IMG/VR virus record: IMGVR_UViG_3300037882_002341
Span: 1 to 64,000 of that record
DNA: 64,000 nucleotides
Reading direction: 5' to 3' (one strand)
Source of the DNA: a virus
Shown here: one piece after another, positions 20,658 to 26,764 of the stretch
Layout of the letters: each line of letters starts with the position of its first letter
How positions within the stretch are numbered: the first letter of the stretch is position 1
Notes under the pieces: generated by a model
Database searches by the model: none
The model's input: only the letters and a program-made list of their open reading frames with translations
What the model was told of the DNA's origin: nothing
Position numbers and translations under genes: made by a program

Positions 20658-21203
20658 ATGATTACAAAGAGATACGAAGAGACCTTCTGGTATTACACAC
20701 AATCTCGCGACATCCACTGGGGATATACAATCCCAAACTCCACTGCAGACGCGAGAGGATACAAATCAGAAGAAGAGGCGCATCAATTCTATCTAATGTA
20801 TATGAATCTCAATCCCCACCTCAAAGCAGATTCGCCGATCAATCTTCCAAAAGACACAACAATATTCGTAGATTTCGACGGTACGATCTATAAAGGGCCA
20901 CTTAGCGACAACTACCAGGACATGGCGCCACCAGACCCCCAGGCAGTGCGTACAATCCAACAACTCCACGCTGCCGGGTACCGCATTACCCTTTACTCTT
21001 GCCGCTCTAATCCCGCTGTTGTGGGCTCTAATATAAGGGCAGATCAGCAAACCGCCCATATGACAAGATACTGCACACTGCACGGTATCCCTTATGACAA
21101 TGTGGAGTTCTTCAAACCACACTATCATCTTCTTATAGATGATCGTGCTATTTCCGGTAAAGACTGGAATATCGTAAGAAGTCTGTTGGGCATGACACCC
21201 TAG
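20658..21203 (+). CDS. HAD-superfamily phosphatase-like protein
   Basis: 181 residues. Residues 1-60 are a separate small domain. The HAD core follows: motif I VDFDGT (D72, D74), motif II LYSCRS (S114), motif III lysine in FFKP (K153), motif IV LLIDDRA (D161, D162). All catalytic residues are present, so it probably hydrolyses a phosphomonoester, for instance a nucleotide; the substrate cannot be told. ATG directly follows the upstream TAA. Confidence 0.8.
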   Translation: MITKRYEETFWYYTQSRDIHWGYTIPNSTADARGYKSEEEAHQFYLMYMNLNPHLKADSPINLPKDTTIFVDFDGTIYKGPLSDNYQDMAPPDPQAVRTIQQLHAAGYRITLYSCRSNPAVVGSNIRADQQTAHMTRYCTLHGIPYDNVEFFKPHYHLLIDDRAISGKDWNIVRSLLGMTP

Positions 21204-21263
21204 CCTTATACAATGGCGTCCTACGCCAGCAAGGTCCTCCGGACCTTTAAAATAGGTTTAATA

Positions 21264-21452
21264 ATGAGAGATAGAAAAAAGAAACTTGAGATGACCGACA
21301 TAGAACCCTATGATCTATGTGACTTCAGGGAACACTATCCTAGAACAGGAGAAGACCAAGTGATGAAAAAACATATGAGCGAAAAGACAATGAAAAAGAA
21401 CATGGCGAAAAAGCCAAAACCAGACAAAAAGAAGTATCCTAAGTCTAAGTAA
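21264..21452 (+). CDS. small Lys-rich protein (62 aa)
   Basis: Start MRDRKKKLEMTDI; an earlier ATG (21213) has no Shine-Dalgarno and lies before a GGTCC/GGACC hairpin. Contains DIEPYDLCDFREHYPRTGED and a C-terminal Lys-rich tail (MAKKPKPDKKKYPKSK). Probably disordered and nucleic-acid binding. Confidence 0.5.
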   Translation: MRDRKKKLEMTDIEPYDLCDFREHYPRTGEDQVMKKHMSEKTMKKNMAKKPKPDKKKYPKSK

Positions 21453-21475
21453 CTAGCAAATGCAAAAACGCACGC

Positions 21476-21481
21476 TATAAT
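21476..21481 (+). promoter_or_regulatory. -10 box (TATAAT), probable tRNA-operon promoter
   Basis: Perfect TATAAT 170 bases before the first tRNA. The -35 position is poor (TAGCAA at 17-base spacing). Confidence 0.5.
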
Positions 21482-21484
21482 CTA

Positions 21485-21650
21485 CGAGGCCTAGTCAGCC
21501 CAACGGCTGACCCTTCTCCTTAAGGCGGGGTTTGGCCTTGTAAACCAGATCCCGCCAAAGAGTTTATATGATCAAAATCCGCTCCCATTCCTGGCGAAAT
21601 ACCCACACCCGACACACCGGGTAGAGTTTCCCTCTACCTCAGGCATGTCG
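21485..21650 (+). other. structured leader of the tRNA cluster
   Basis: No gene. Three hairpins by eye: GTCAGCC/GGCTGAC (~21494-21511), nested GGCGGG...CCCGCC around GTTT/AAAC (~21524-21556), and GGTAGAG/CTCTACC (~21620-21638). Could be a processed leader or a small RNA. Confidence 0.4.
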
Positions 21651-21654
21651 AGGC

Positions 21655-21726
21655 TCTGAGGTAGCTCAATGGTTGAGCGGCTGGCTGTTACCCAGTTGGA
21701 TGTAGGTTCGAGCCCTACCCTCAGAG
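21655..21726 (+). tRNA. tRNA-Asn (GUU)
   Basis: Acceptor TCTGAGG/CCTCAGA, D-stem GCTC/GAGC, anticodon loop CTGTTAC, T-arm GTAGG-TTCGAGC-CCTAC, G73. CCA not encoded. Confidence 0.9.
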
Positions 21727-21740
21727 CCCTGAATGCCTAC

Positions 21741-21814
21741 AGTAGCCTGGTGCAACGGCAGCATGAGGGACTGTTAATCCCACGATCTAGGTTCGAATCC
21801 TAGGGCTACTGCCA
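21741..21814 (+). tRNA. tRNA-Asn (GUU), second gene
   Basis: Acceptor AGTAGCC/GGCTACT, anticodon loop CTGTTAA, T-arm CTAGG-TTCGAAT-CCTAG, encoded GCCA end. Same anticodon as its neighbour but a different body. Confidence 0.9.
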
Positions 21815-21829
21815 ATTCTAAGACAAAGC

Positions 21830-21903
21830 AGGCTGGAGGTTCCGGCGACCAAGATTGTCTCCAAAACAAATTTAGGTGGGTTCGACTCCCACACAGCCTG
21901 CCA
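21830..21903 (+). tRNA. tRNA-Trp (CCA)
   Basis: Acceptor AGGCTGG/ACAGCCT with a mismatch at 7:66, anticodon loop CTCCAAA, T-arm GTGGG-TTCGACT-CCCAC, encoded GCCA. The anticodon is the normal CCA, not a UGA-reading UCA. Confidence 0.9.
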
Positions 21904-21918
21904 AAAGAATCCTCAGGT

Positions 21919-21990
21919 GTGGCCGTTGACTAAAGGTAAGTCGCCTCTCTGTGAAAGAGGTATATATGGGTTCGAATCCCATCGGTCACC
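21919..21990 (+). tRNA. tRNA-His (GUG)
   Basis: Acceptor GTGGCCG/CGGTCAC, anticodon arm CCTCT-CTGTGAA-AGAGG, T-arm ATGGG-TTCGAAT-CCCAT, C73 as expected for tRNA-His; no encoded G-1. CCA not encoded. Confidence 0.9.
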
Positions 21991-22003
21991 CCTAAGGATA
22001 CCA

Positions 22004-22066
22004 TAGTGTAATTGTAAATAAAACCCCCTTTCGGGGGTTCTAAGATGAGAACTTACAATTACACTA
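22004..22066. terminator. bidirectional terminator with 14-bp outer stem
   Basis: TAGTGTAATTGTAA (22004-22017) pairs perfectly with 22053-22066, and inside it AACCCCC-TTTC-GGGGGTT (22022-22039) forms a second hairpin. It sits between the rightward tRNAs and the converging leftward lipoprotein gene, whose stop overlaps the right arm. Confidence 0.75.
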
Positions 22067-22270
22067 TTTAATGGATTCTATCTCCGACTCTGCCTCCTTG
22101 AGGTCTGTTTGGACCTCAATGGCTTCCTGGATGATCTCTTCTAGTGCTTTCTGATTATTTTTCTGTTGGATATAGATGTCCAACTGTTCTTCTGTTAAAA
22201 GTGGCCTAACGGGTTCTTTTATTGCTTGACCACAACCCAAAAGTAACAGAATAAACAAAAGACATCGCAT
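22064..22270 (-). CDS. small lipoprotein, candidate outer-membrane spanin (Rz1-like)
   Basis: Sixty-eight residues. MRCLLFILLLLGCGQAIKEP: signal peptide with lipobox LLGC. The mature part is a charged helix (LTEEQLDIYIQQKNNQKALE). It overlaps by one base the upstream gene, which encodes an N-terminally anchored coiled-coil protein. Such a pair fits two-component spanins that fuse the membranes at lysis. The rightmost part lacks the usual Pro-rich stretch, so this is a candidate only. Confidence 0.6.
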   Translation of the reverse strand: MRCLLFILLLLGCGQAIKEPVRPLLTEEQLDIYIQQKNNQKALEEIIQEAIEVQTDLKEAESEIESIK

Positions 22271-22590
22271 TACTTCACTCTATCCAACTTGTCTTCAATT
22301 CTCTTTGCGGTGTCTGATACACTTGACAACATAACGCGCAGCGTCTCAACCTGGCCCGTGAGTTTGGTTTGCTCAACCTTTAAAAGACCAGACACAGAGA
22401 TCAGCTCCCTAACTACCTCTTTGTTTTCCAGTAACTCTCTCTCTTGTGAGTCTATTCTATACTCGAGTCTAGCTCCCCACGTTGCGCCACCAATACACAC
22501 CAGGATTATAGGCAAGAGATACTTGACTATATAATTAGGTGTAAGCGGGGAATTTCCCATGTCAGATGTTTCCTGGTCAGTATTTGCCAT
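22270..22590 (-). CDS. membrane-anchored coiled-coil protein, candidate inner-membrane spanin (Rz-like)
   Basis: 106 residues. Short N-terminal tail, one membrane helix (YLLPIILVCIGGATWGA, about residues 24-40), then a periplasmic coiled coil to the end (EYRIDSQERELLENKEVVRE, VEQTKLTGQVETLRVML). The topology and the adjacent lipoprotein support an i-spanin role. No holin or endolysin gene is adjacent. Confidence 0.6.
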   Translation of the reverse strand: MANTDQETSDMGNSPLTPNYIVKYLLPIILVCIGGATWGARLEYRIDSQERELLENKEVVRELISVSGLLKVEQTKLTGQVETLRVMLSSVSDTAKRIEDKLDRVK

Positions 22591-22694
22591 GACTCTCCTT
22601 TGGATTAAGACATAATTATACGATAGATAAATCTAACCCCAATACATTTAAAGTTTAACTTGATCTTTCTACTGATTGATGGCAAAATTCTATC

Positions 22695-22922
22695 ATGAGC
22701 TTTCCTCTTAATCCCAAGTTATTGGAAGCAGCCGAAAAAATTATTGAGGCTCTGTCTTCGGACATCTTGGCTCCGCGCAAGTGTCCCTCTTGTGGAGAGA
22801 CATACTTATCTCCATCTCAAACACAAATAGACAAGATAGACGAAGTGTTACCGGGAAAAATAGACTTCTCCGACGTAGATACAATTTGCTCTTCTTGTGT
22901 GAATACAAGATTTGTAAGCTAG
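22695..22922 (+). CDS. zinc-ribbon protein (75 aa)
   Basis: MSFPLNPKLLEAAEKIIEAL helix, then RKCPSCGETYLSPSQTQIDK and ICSSCVNTRF: two C-x2-C pairs about 36 residues apart. It is followed by a TAGTAGAGC/GCTCTACTA hairpin (~22925-22943). Unknown partner. Confidence 0.65.
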   Translation: MSFPLNPKLLEAAEKIIEALSSDILAPRKCPSCGETYLSPSQTQIDKIDEVLPGKIDFSDVDTICSSCVNTRFVS

Positions 22923-22934
22923 AATAGTAGAGCT

Positions 22935-23114
22935 GTGCTCTACTATCAAAACTTCCATTGTGCAGAGTGTTTAAAAACAGAGAAATTTATTGACGTTGGT
23001 GATTACTGGCTCTGTCTACGGTGTTGTAAGAAACTGTGGAAGAAACATGGTCAAATTAAACCTCGCCCAGATCAGGATGAGAGAAGACTTCCTGAAGATT
23101 CACACGGCGAGTAA
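22935..23114 (+). CDS. zinc-ribbon protein (59 aa), GTG start
   Basis: GTG start inside the preceding hairpin; weak ribosome-binding site. Product MLYYQNFHCAECLKTEKFID, then VGDYWLCLRCCKKLWKKHGQ and an acidic tail. C-x2-C and C-x2-C-C pairs about 16 apart fit one zinc ribbon. It overlaps the next gene by 38-68 bases depending on start. Confidence 0.55.
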   Translation: MLYYQNFHCAECLKTEKFIDVGDYWLCLRCCKKLWKKHGQIKPRPDQDERRLPEDSHGE

Positions 23115-23298
23115 AAGAGCAAGTCCCGACACATCAGAGTTTTGTTTCCTGTGTGACAAGCCAGGAGACAATAGGCAAAGTGGATCCATGTTTAGTACTC
23201 TTATCCCATGTAATCCCGGCAAGGGATTCATAATGGATGAGATAACAGGAATATGGGTTTGCTCAAGTTGCGTGGTCGTGATGGAAAAGAAAATCTAG
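23077..23298 (+). CDS. zinc-ribbon protein (73 aa)
   Basis: MREDFLKIHTASKRASPDTS, FCFLCDKPGDNRQSGSMF, GIWVCSSCVVVMEKKI. C-x2-C pairs at both ends as in the 31310 product, with an IWVC[SQ]-x-C ending in common. An ATG ten codons upstream (MVKLNLAQIR) has a better Shine-Dalgarno (GGAAG) and may be the true start. Confidence 0.6.
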   Translation: MREDFLKIHTASKRASPDTSEFCFLCDKPGDNRQSGSMFSTLIPCNPGKGFIMDEITGIWVCSSCVVVMEKKI

Positions 23299-23401
23299 AA
23301 TTCTCTGGTGTTTTGAAAAGTCTCTGTTAGTATTTGGCACGGTTACTAACCAAGGACAAACCTATGCGTAAAGTCATAAGCCAGATGCCCGCAAAATCCC
23401 C

Positions 23402-23508
23402 GCGAGATACCTTTATAGGTAGTCTCGCCGGACTAGCCACGGCTCGCTATGAATCTGAGCCAAGGCAGTCCTCAGCTAGACCTTGTCGCAAGCAACGACA
23501 AACTAGCT
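23402..23508 (+). ncRNA. candidate structured RNA between tRNA groups
   Basis: Three successive elements: 11-bp hairpin GCGAGATACCT...AGGTAgTCTCGC (23402-23428), GGACT/AGTCC enclosing GGCTC/GAGCC (23430-23471), and AGCTAG/CTAGCT enclosing TTGTCG/CGACAA (23474-23508). No T-arm. It ends nine bases before a tRNA, so it may be processed with it. The stretch 23299-23401 shows nothing else. Confidence 0.45.
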
Positions 23509-23516
23509 AACCCGGT

Positions 23517-23595
23517 AGCGCGGTAGGGGAGTTTGGTCGTCCCCGCTAGCCTCATAAGCTAGAGATCACAGGTTCGAATCCTGTCTGCGCCACCA
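23517..23595 (+). tRNA. tRNA with CAU anticodon (Met or Ile2)
   Basis: Acceptor AGCGCGG/CTGCGCC with an A1:C72 mismatch, anticodon arm CTAGC-CTCATAA-GCTAG, T-arm ACAGG-TTCGAAT-CCTGT, encoded ACCA. The 1:72 mismatch is initiator-like, but the three G:C pairs of initiator anticodon stems are missing. Confidence 0.88.
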
Positions 23596-23601
23596 CCGGG
23601 G

Positions 23602-23674
23602 TTTCGAGATCGTCTAACGGCAGGACCTCGGACTTTGACCCCGACGATGTTGGTTCGAATCCAGCTCTCGAAAC
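23602..23674 (+). tRNA. tRNA-Gln (UUG)
   Basis: Acceptor TTTCGAG/CTCGAAA, anticodon loop CTTTGAC, T-arm GTTGG-TTCGAAT-CCAGC. CCA not encoded. Confidence 0.88.
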
Positions 23675-23733
23675 TCTGGTTGTAAAGCTCTTTGACATTT
23701 CTGGTATCTAAGTAATCTTAGGTATGGTTTTAT

Positions 23734-23808
23734 GGGCTTGTAGTGCTAATGGTAGCACGCCTGCTTTGCAAGCAGGAAGTTAGAGTTCGATTCTCTACTG
23801 GTCCACCA
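23734..23808 (+). tRNA. tRNA-Ala (UGC)
   Basis: Acceptor GGGCTTG/CTGGTCC, anticodon arm CCTGC-TTTGCAA-GCAGG, T-arm TAGAG-TTCGATT-CTCTA, encoded ACCA. First tRNA inside a 16-bp inverted-repeat pair. Confidence 0.9.
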
Positions 23809-23810
23809 GT

Positions 23811-23885
23811 GCTGCTTTCTTCTACTGGCTAGGATATCTCCCTTTCAAGGAGATGAAGAGGGGTCGGAACCCTCAAGCAGTACCA
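23811..23885 (+). tRNA. tRNA-Glu (UUC)
   Basis: Acceptor GCTGCTT/AAGCAGT, anticodon loop CTTTCAA, T-arm GAGGG-GTCGGAA-CCCTC (unusual T-loop), encoded ACCA. Confidence 0.88.
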
Positions 23886-23890
23886 CATAC

Positions 23891-23966
23891 GGGGATGAGG
23901 ATAAAGAGTCGAGTCGCCGACCTGTCACGTCGGAAAAAGCGAGTTCAAGTCTCGTCTTCCCCGCCA
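23891..23966 (+). tRNA. tRNA-Asp (GUC)
   Basis: Acceptor GGGGATG/CTTCCCC, anticodon arm CCGAC-CTGTCAC-GTCGG, T-loop TTCAAGT, encoded GCCA. Confidence 0.9.
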
Positions 23967-23977
23967 CTGTCTTCAAT

Positions 23978-24055
23978 GCTCCTATCGTCTACGTTTGGCT
24001 AGGATAAGACCTTCTCAAGGTCTAGAACTCGGATCGACACCGAGTAGGAGTACCA
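23978..24055 (+). tRNA. tRNA-Glu (CUC)
   Basis: Acceptor GCTCCTA/TAGGAGT, anticodon arm AGACC-TTCTCAA-GGTCT, T-arm CTCGG-ATCGACA-CCGAG, encoded ACCA. Complements the UUC isoacceptor. Confidence 0.9.
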
Positions 24056-24059
24056 CTGT

Positions 24060-24133
24060 ACCGGTTTCGTCTAACGGCAGGATGACGGTCTCTGACTCCG
24101 TCGATTGGGGTTCGAATCCCTGAGCCGGTACCA
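24060..24133 (+). tRNA. tRNA-Gln (CUG)
   Basis: Acceptor ACCGGTT/AGCCGGT, anticodon loop CTCTGAC, T-arm TGGGG-TTCGAAT-CCCTG, encoded ACCA. Confidence 0.88.
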
Positions 24134-24136
24134 TAT

Positions 24137-24211
24137 GTTCAGATAGCTGAGATGGATTAGCGAGGGTCTGAAAAGCCCTAGAGATTGGATCGATACCAAT
24201 TCTGGACACCA
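24137..24211 (+). tRNA. tRNA-Phe (GAA)
   Basis: Acceptor GTTCAGA/TCTGGAC, anticodon arm AGGGT-CTGAAAA-GCCCT, T-arm ATTGG-ATCGATA-CCAAT, encoded ACCA. Confidence 0.9.
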
Positions 24212-24242
24212 AACCTAAGATTACTTAGTATTACTATATGGA

Positions 24243-24317
24243 CGAGGAGTAGGGTAATGGTATCCCACCAGCTTTGGGAGCTGGGGACTGCGAGTTCGAG
24301 TCTCGCCTTCTCGACCA
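24243..24317 (+). tRNA. tRNA-Pro (UGG)
   Basis: Acceptor CGAGGAG/CTTCTCG, anticodon arm CCAGC-TTTGGGA-GCTGG, T-arm GCGAG-TTCGAGT-CTCGC, encoded ACCA. A perfect 10-bp ATAGTGGTGC-CAGA hairpin follows at ~24329-24352. Confidence 0.9.
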
Positions 24318-24359
24318 TAAAGTAATGTATAGTGGTGCCAGAGCACCACTATTTACAAC

Positions 24360-24433
24360 TGCTATGTAGTTTAAGGGTAAAATAGGGCCCTCATAAGGCT
24401 TTGATCCTAGTTCGACTCTAGGCGTAGCAACCA
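24360..24433 (+). tRNA. tRNA with CAU anticodon (Met or Ile2), second gene
   Basis: Acceptor TGCTATG/CGTAGCA, anticodon arm GGGCC-CTCATAA-GGCTT, T-arm CCTAG-TTCGACT-CTAGG, encoded ACCA. Full 1:72 pairing suggests an elongator. Confidence 0.88.
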
Positions 24434-24460
24434 GACATTTGAAAACAAGGTGAGTAAAAC

Positions 24461-24538
24461 GGGGCGGGAGTGGTATAGAGGCTGTGCCCTTGCCTTCCAA
24501 GCAAGAGAGGTCCGGTTCGAGTCCGGCCTTCCGCCCCA
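24461..24538 (+). tRNA. tRNA-Gly (UCC)
   Basis: Acceptor GGGGCGG/CCGCCCC, anticodon arm CTTGC-CTTCCAA-GCAAG, T-loop TTCGAGT. CCA not encoded. Confidence 0.9.
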
Positions 24539-24565
24539 AGCTATGTTTGTTTAATGCTTCAGTTG

Positions 24566-24593
24566 TTGCATAAACAAAAGAATCTAGTACAAT
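24566..24593 (+). promoter_or_regulatory. sigma70-like promoter for the HNH gene
   Basis: TTGCAT, 16-base spacer, TACAAT, then only six bases to the ATG of the next gene. A transcript would therefore be leaderless or nearly so. Confidence 0.6.
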
Positions 24594-24599
24594 AACCAA

Positions 24600-25217
24600 A
24601 TGCCCAAATCCAAGACATGTAAACACTGTCAAAAAGAATTTTATGGAACAGGGAAATACTTTTGCTCTCTATCTTGCTCTTCTTTTGCCAATGCGAGACG
24701 CGGGCAAAGAGTTGACAGGGCTAAAGTTTGTAGACATTGCCTCAATATTTTTCAGGCGCCAGATCGTAGACAGAGATACTGTAGCCATTCTTGTGCTGCC
24801 CTATTTTATAATAAGAAAAGAGGTATAGCACCCGCTAAGCGTTGTGAGGGGTGCGGTGTGCCTCTCAAGTCTCGTAGAAGTACACACTGTAGTACACGAT
24901 GCCATTCAGATCACTTCATTAGGAAATGGTTAGCGGGAGAGGTCAGTGGTACAGGAAAATTGAAATATGCAAATCCCATCAAGAGATATTTAATTGAGGC
25001 GAGTGGTGACAAGTGTCAGCTGTGTGAATTTAATGGTCACAACCCCGTATCCGGGAAGACCATCCTACAGATCGATCATATAGATGGTAGGTGGGATAAC
25101 AACTCGCCATCAAATGTTCGACTTATTTGCCCCAACTGTCATGCTATGACACCAAATTATGGATTTCTAAACAAAGGCAACGGCAGAGAGTACCGTTATA
25201 AGAAAACTCTAACTTAG
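24600..25217 (+). CDS. HNH endonuclease with three N-terminal zinc knuckles
   Basis: 205 residues. Three Cys4 knuckles (Cys 7/10/22/26, 44/47/61/65, 82/85/97/101), each about 40 residues, then an HNH domain: CQLC (139-142), IDHIDGRWDNN with D159/H160 and N167, and LICPNCHAMT (Cys 177/180, His 181). Catalytic residues are intact. It is a free-standing nuclease placed between tRNA genes, typical of mobile homing-type genes in phages. The triple knuckle resembles the zinc modules of other phage HNH proteins. No intron is evident. Confidence 0.85.
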   Translation: MPKSKTCKHCQKEFYGTGKYFCSLSCSSFANARRGQRVDRAKVCRHCLNIFQAPDRRQRYCSHSCAALFYNKKRGIAPAKRCEGCGVPLKSRRSTHCSTRCHSDHFIRKWLAGEVSGTGKLKYANPIKRYLIEASGDKCQLCEFNGHNPVSGKTILQIDHIDGRWDNNSPSNVRLICPNCHAMTPNYGFLNKGNGREYRYKKTLT

Positions 25218-25254
25218 GGGCACCATAACCGAACATCTCCATAGCAACCACGGT

Positions 25255-25328
25255 TCCCGCTTGGTCTATTGGTAGCACTCCTCTTTTACAAGGAGGAAGA
25301 AGTGGTTCGATTCCACTAGTGGGAACCA
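25255..25328 (+). tRNA. tRNA-Val (UAC)
   Basis: Acceptor TCCCGCT/AGTGGGA, anticodon arm CCTCT-TTTACAA-GGAGG, T-arm AGTGG-TTCGATT-CCACT, encoded ACCA. Confidence 0.9.
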
Positions 25329-25336
25329 TAAACAAT

Positions 25337-25430
25337 GCACCCATAGCTCTTGGTAGAGCAGGGGCCCTTATAAAGCCTTTTACCGGCAGATTACCGGAAG
25401 GATACAGTTCGATTCTATATGGGTGTACCA
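25337..25430 (+). tRNA. tRNA with long variable arm, anticodon UAU (Ile), tentative
   Basis: Acceptor GCACCCA/TGGGTGT, D-stem GCTC/GAGC, anticodon loop CTTATAA on a stem with a C:A mismatch, an extra CCGG...CCGG arm of about 20 bases, T-loop TTCGATT on a stem with one mismatch, encoded ACCA. The long variable arm is unexpected for tRNA-Ile and would suit Leu, Ser or Tyr. Confidence 0.75.
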
Positions 25431-25431
25431 T

Positions 25432-25507
25432 CTCTCTATAGTCTAACGGGATAAAACTACTGCCTCCTAAGCAGTGATTCTTGGTTCGAGCCCAAGTGGA
25501 GAGACCA
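25432..25507 (+). tRNA. tRNA-Arg (CCU)
   Basis: Acceptor CTCTCTA/TGGAGAG, anticodon arm ACTGC-CTCCTAA-GCAGT, T-arm CTTGG-TTCGAGC-CCAAG, encoded ACCA. Confidence 0.9.
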
Positions 25508-25511
25508 TATT

Positions 25512-25586
25512 GCCTCTGTAGTTTAACGGGATAAAATGGGGTCTTCTAAGCCCTAGTTTGAGGTTCGAGCCCTCACGGAGGTACCA
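25512..25586 (+). tRNA. tRNA-Arg (UCU)
   Basis: Acceptor GCCTCTG/CGGAGGT, anticodon arm GGGGT-CTTCTAA-GCCCT, T-arm TGAGG-TTCGAGC-CCTCA, encoded ACCA. Confidence 0.9.
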
Positions 25587-25592
25587 AAAGTA

Positions 25593-25646
25593 GAGATGCG
25601 CTAAATGGGAGGACAGTCAGTGAACTAGCTAGCACAAGCGCCTCTC
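25593..25646 (+). other. hairpin element after tRNA-Arg
   Basis: GAGATGCGCT (25593-25602) pairs with AGCGCCTCTC (25637-25646) with one mismatch, enclosing 34 bases. Lacks tRNA arms. Possibly a processing signal or a terminator without a U-tract. Confidence 0.35.
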
Positions 25647-25686
25647 CCTCTCTATTTGTGGTTCCTTTTCACAACAGGAGCATAAT

Positions 25687-25917
25687 ATGCATTTAGATTT
25701 TGGTCATTTAGATGGCTTCGATGAGCTTGTACTAAACCTAAAGCAGGCACTTGATGCACTTAAGCTTCATGAAGAGAACATGAAGATAGAAAACCCTGAT
25801 TTTCAATATGAAGAGACAGGGGTCATCAGGATAGAAATCCACGACAAGAACCAGGTTCCCGGCAAACATGGTATTAGGGTTACGTTTAATACAGATATTA
25901 TCAATACTCTAGTTTAG
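25687..25917 (+). CDS. hypothetical protein (76 aa)
   Basis: MHLDFGHLDGFDELVLNLKQ, ALDALKLHEENMKIENPD, then a beta-rich half (VIRIEIHDKN, GIRVTFNTDIIN). CAGGAG precedes the ATG. Acidic; no motif known. Confidence 0.65.
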   Translation: MHLDFGHLDGFDELVLNLKQALDALKLHEENMKIENPDFQYEETGVIRIEIHDKNQVPGKHGIRVTFNTDIINTLV

Positions 25918-25926
25918 GTCTTCACG

Positions 25927-26592
25927 ATGAGAATAGTTGCAATTAGTGATACCCACAACCTCCAAAAGCACTTTCCGCCTCTTCCCGAGGCAGATATGAT
26001 AATCCACTGTGGAGATATGACCACCCACGGTAAACATCAAGAGTTTTTTAACTTTAACTCCTGGTGGAGAAATCTACGTTATAAACATAAGATCCTTATC
26101 CCTGGCAATCACGACAGATGTCTAGCCTCAGATCCTTCCCTCGAAATGATGCTTAAAGAATATTGTCACTATCTAGTTGATGATAGTGTTGAAATCGAAG
26201 GACTTGTCTTTCACGGTAGTCCATGGGTGCTTACCTTCCTGAATTATCCCTTTATGATGGATGAGGGAGGAGATCTCGAACACAAGTGGTCTTTAATCCC
26301 AGATAAGACCGACGTTCTTATTACTCATGGTCCTCCTTATGGCATAAGAGACTTTGTTACGCGCAATTCAGAGAACGCAGGCTCTATGTCTCTACTGGAA
26401 GCCGTTCTTAGAATAAAACCACAAGTGCACGTCTTTGGACACATTCATGAAAACTATGGCCAGGAAGAACACGCCGGCATTAAGTTTATTAATGCAGCTA
26501 GTCACAAGGGTCCATGGAAAGACCCTGACGATCCATACCATTCTCTTAACGCCCCCATGGTCTTCGAAGTAACACCACGGAAAGCCAACTAG
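25927..26592 (+). CDS. calcineurin-like metallophosphoesterase
   Basis: 221 residues with all five blocks: DTH (D8, H10), GD (D30), GNHD (N61, H62), H134 in LITHGPP, GHIH (H172, H174). Compact, resembling the MPPED/YfcE-like small phosphodiesterases. Two metals would be bound; substrate unknown, perhaps a cyclic nucleotide or RNA end. The last 14 bases of the gene also form the 5' end of tRNA-Ser(GCU). Confidence 0.88.
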   Translation: MRIVAISDTHNLQKHFPPLPEADMIIHCGDMTTHGKHQEFFNFNSWWRNLRYKHKILIPGNHDRCLASDPSLEMMLKEYCHYLVDDSVEIEGLVFHGSPWVLTFLNYPFMMDEGGDLEHKWSLIPDKTDVLITHGPPYGIRDFVTRNSENAGSMSLLEAVLRIKPQVHVFGHIHENYGQEEHAGIKFINAASHKGPWKDPDDPYHSLNAPMVFEVTPRKAN

Positions 26593-26663
26593 TGAGGCGC
26601 TAGTCCTGATTGCTAATCAGAGAGTACCCTTGGTATGTGGGTCGGGTCCACGACTTTCCGCCA
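26579..26663 (+). tRNA. tRNA-Ser (GCU)
   Basis: Acceptor GGAAAGC/ACTTTCC with the last pair mismatched, anticodon arm CCTGA-TTGCTAA-TCAGA, variable arm, T-loop region GTGG-GTCGGGT-CCAC, encoded GCCA. Its first 14 bases lie inside the metallophosphoesterase gene. Confidence 0.82.
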
Positions 26664-26671
26664 TATAGAAC

Positions 26672-26764
26672 AGACAGGTTCGCGGTTAATGGTTAATCTA
26701 CCGGCTCAATAGGGAAGCTACAGATGCAACGCTGTACCTATAAGGAAACTTCCCCGGCCTGTCT
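26672..26764. ncRNA. candidate tRNA-sized structured RNA
   Basis: Closing stem AGACAGG/CCTGTCT (26672-26678 with 26758-26764), inner GGGAAG/CTTCCC (26712-26717 with 26749-26754) and TACAG/CTGTA hairpin (26719-26723 with 26732-26736). A 7-bp acceptor-like stem but no T-arm. Its right arm overlaps the stop of the protease gene. Confidence 0.4.
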
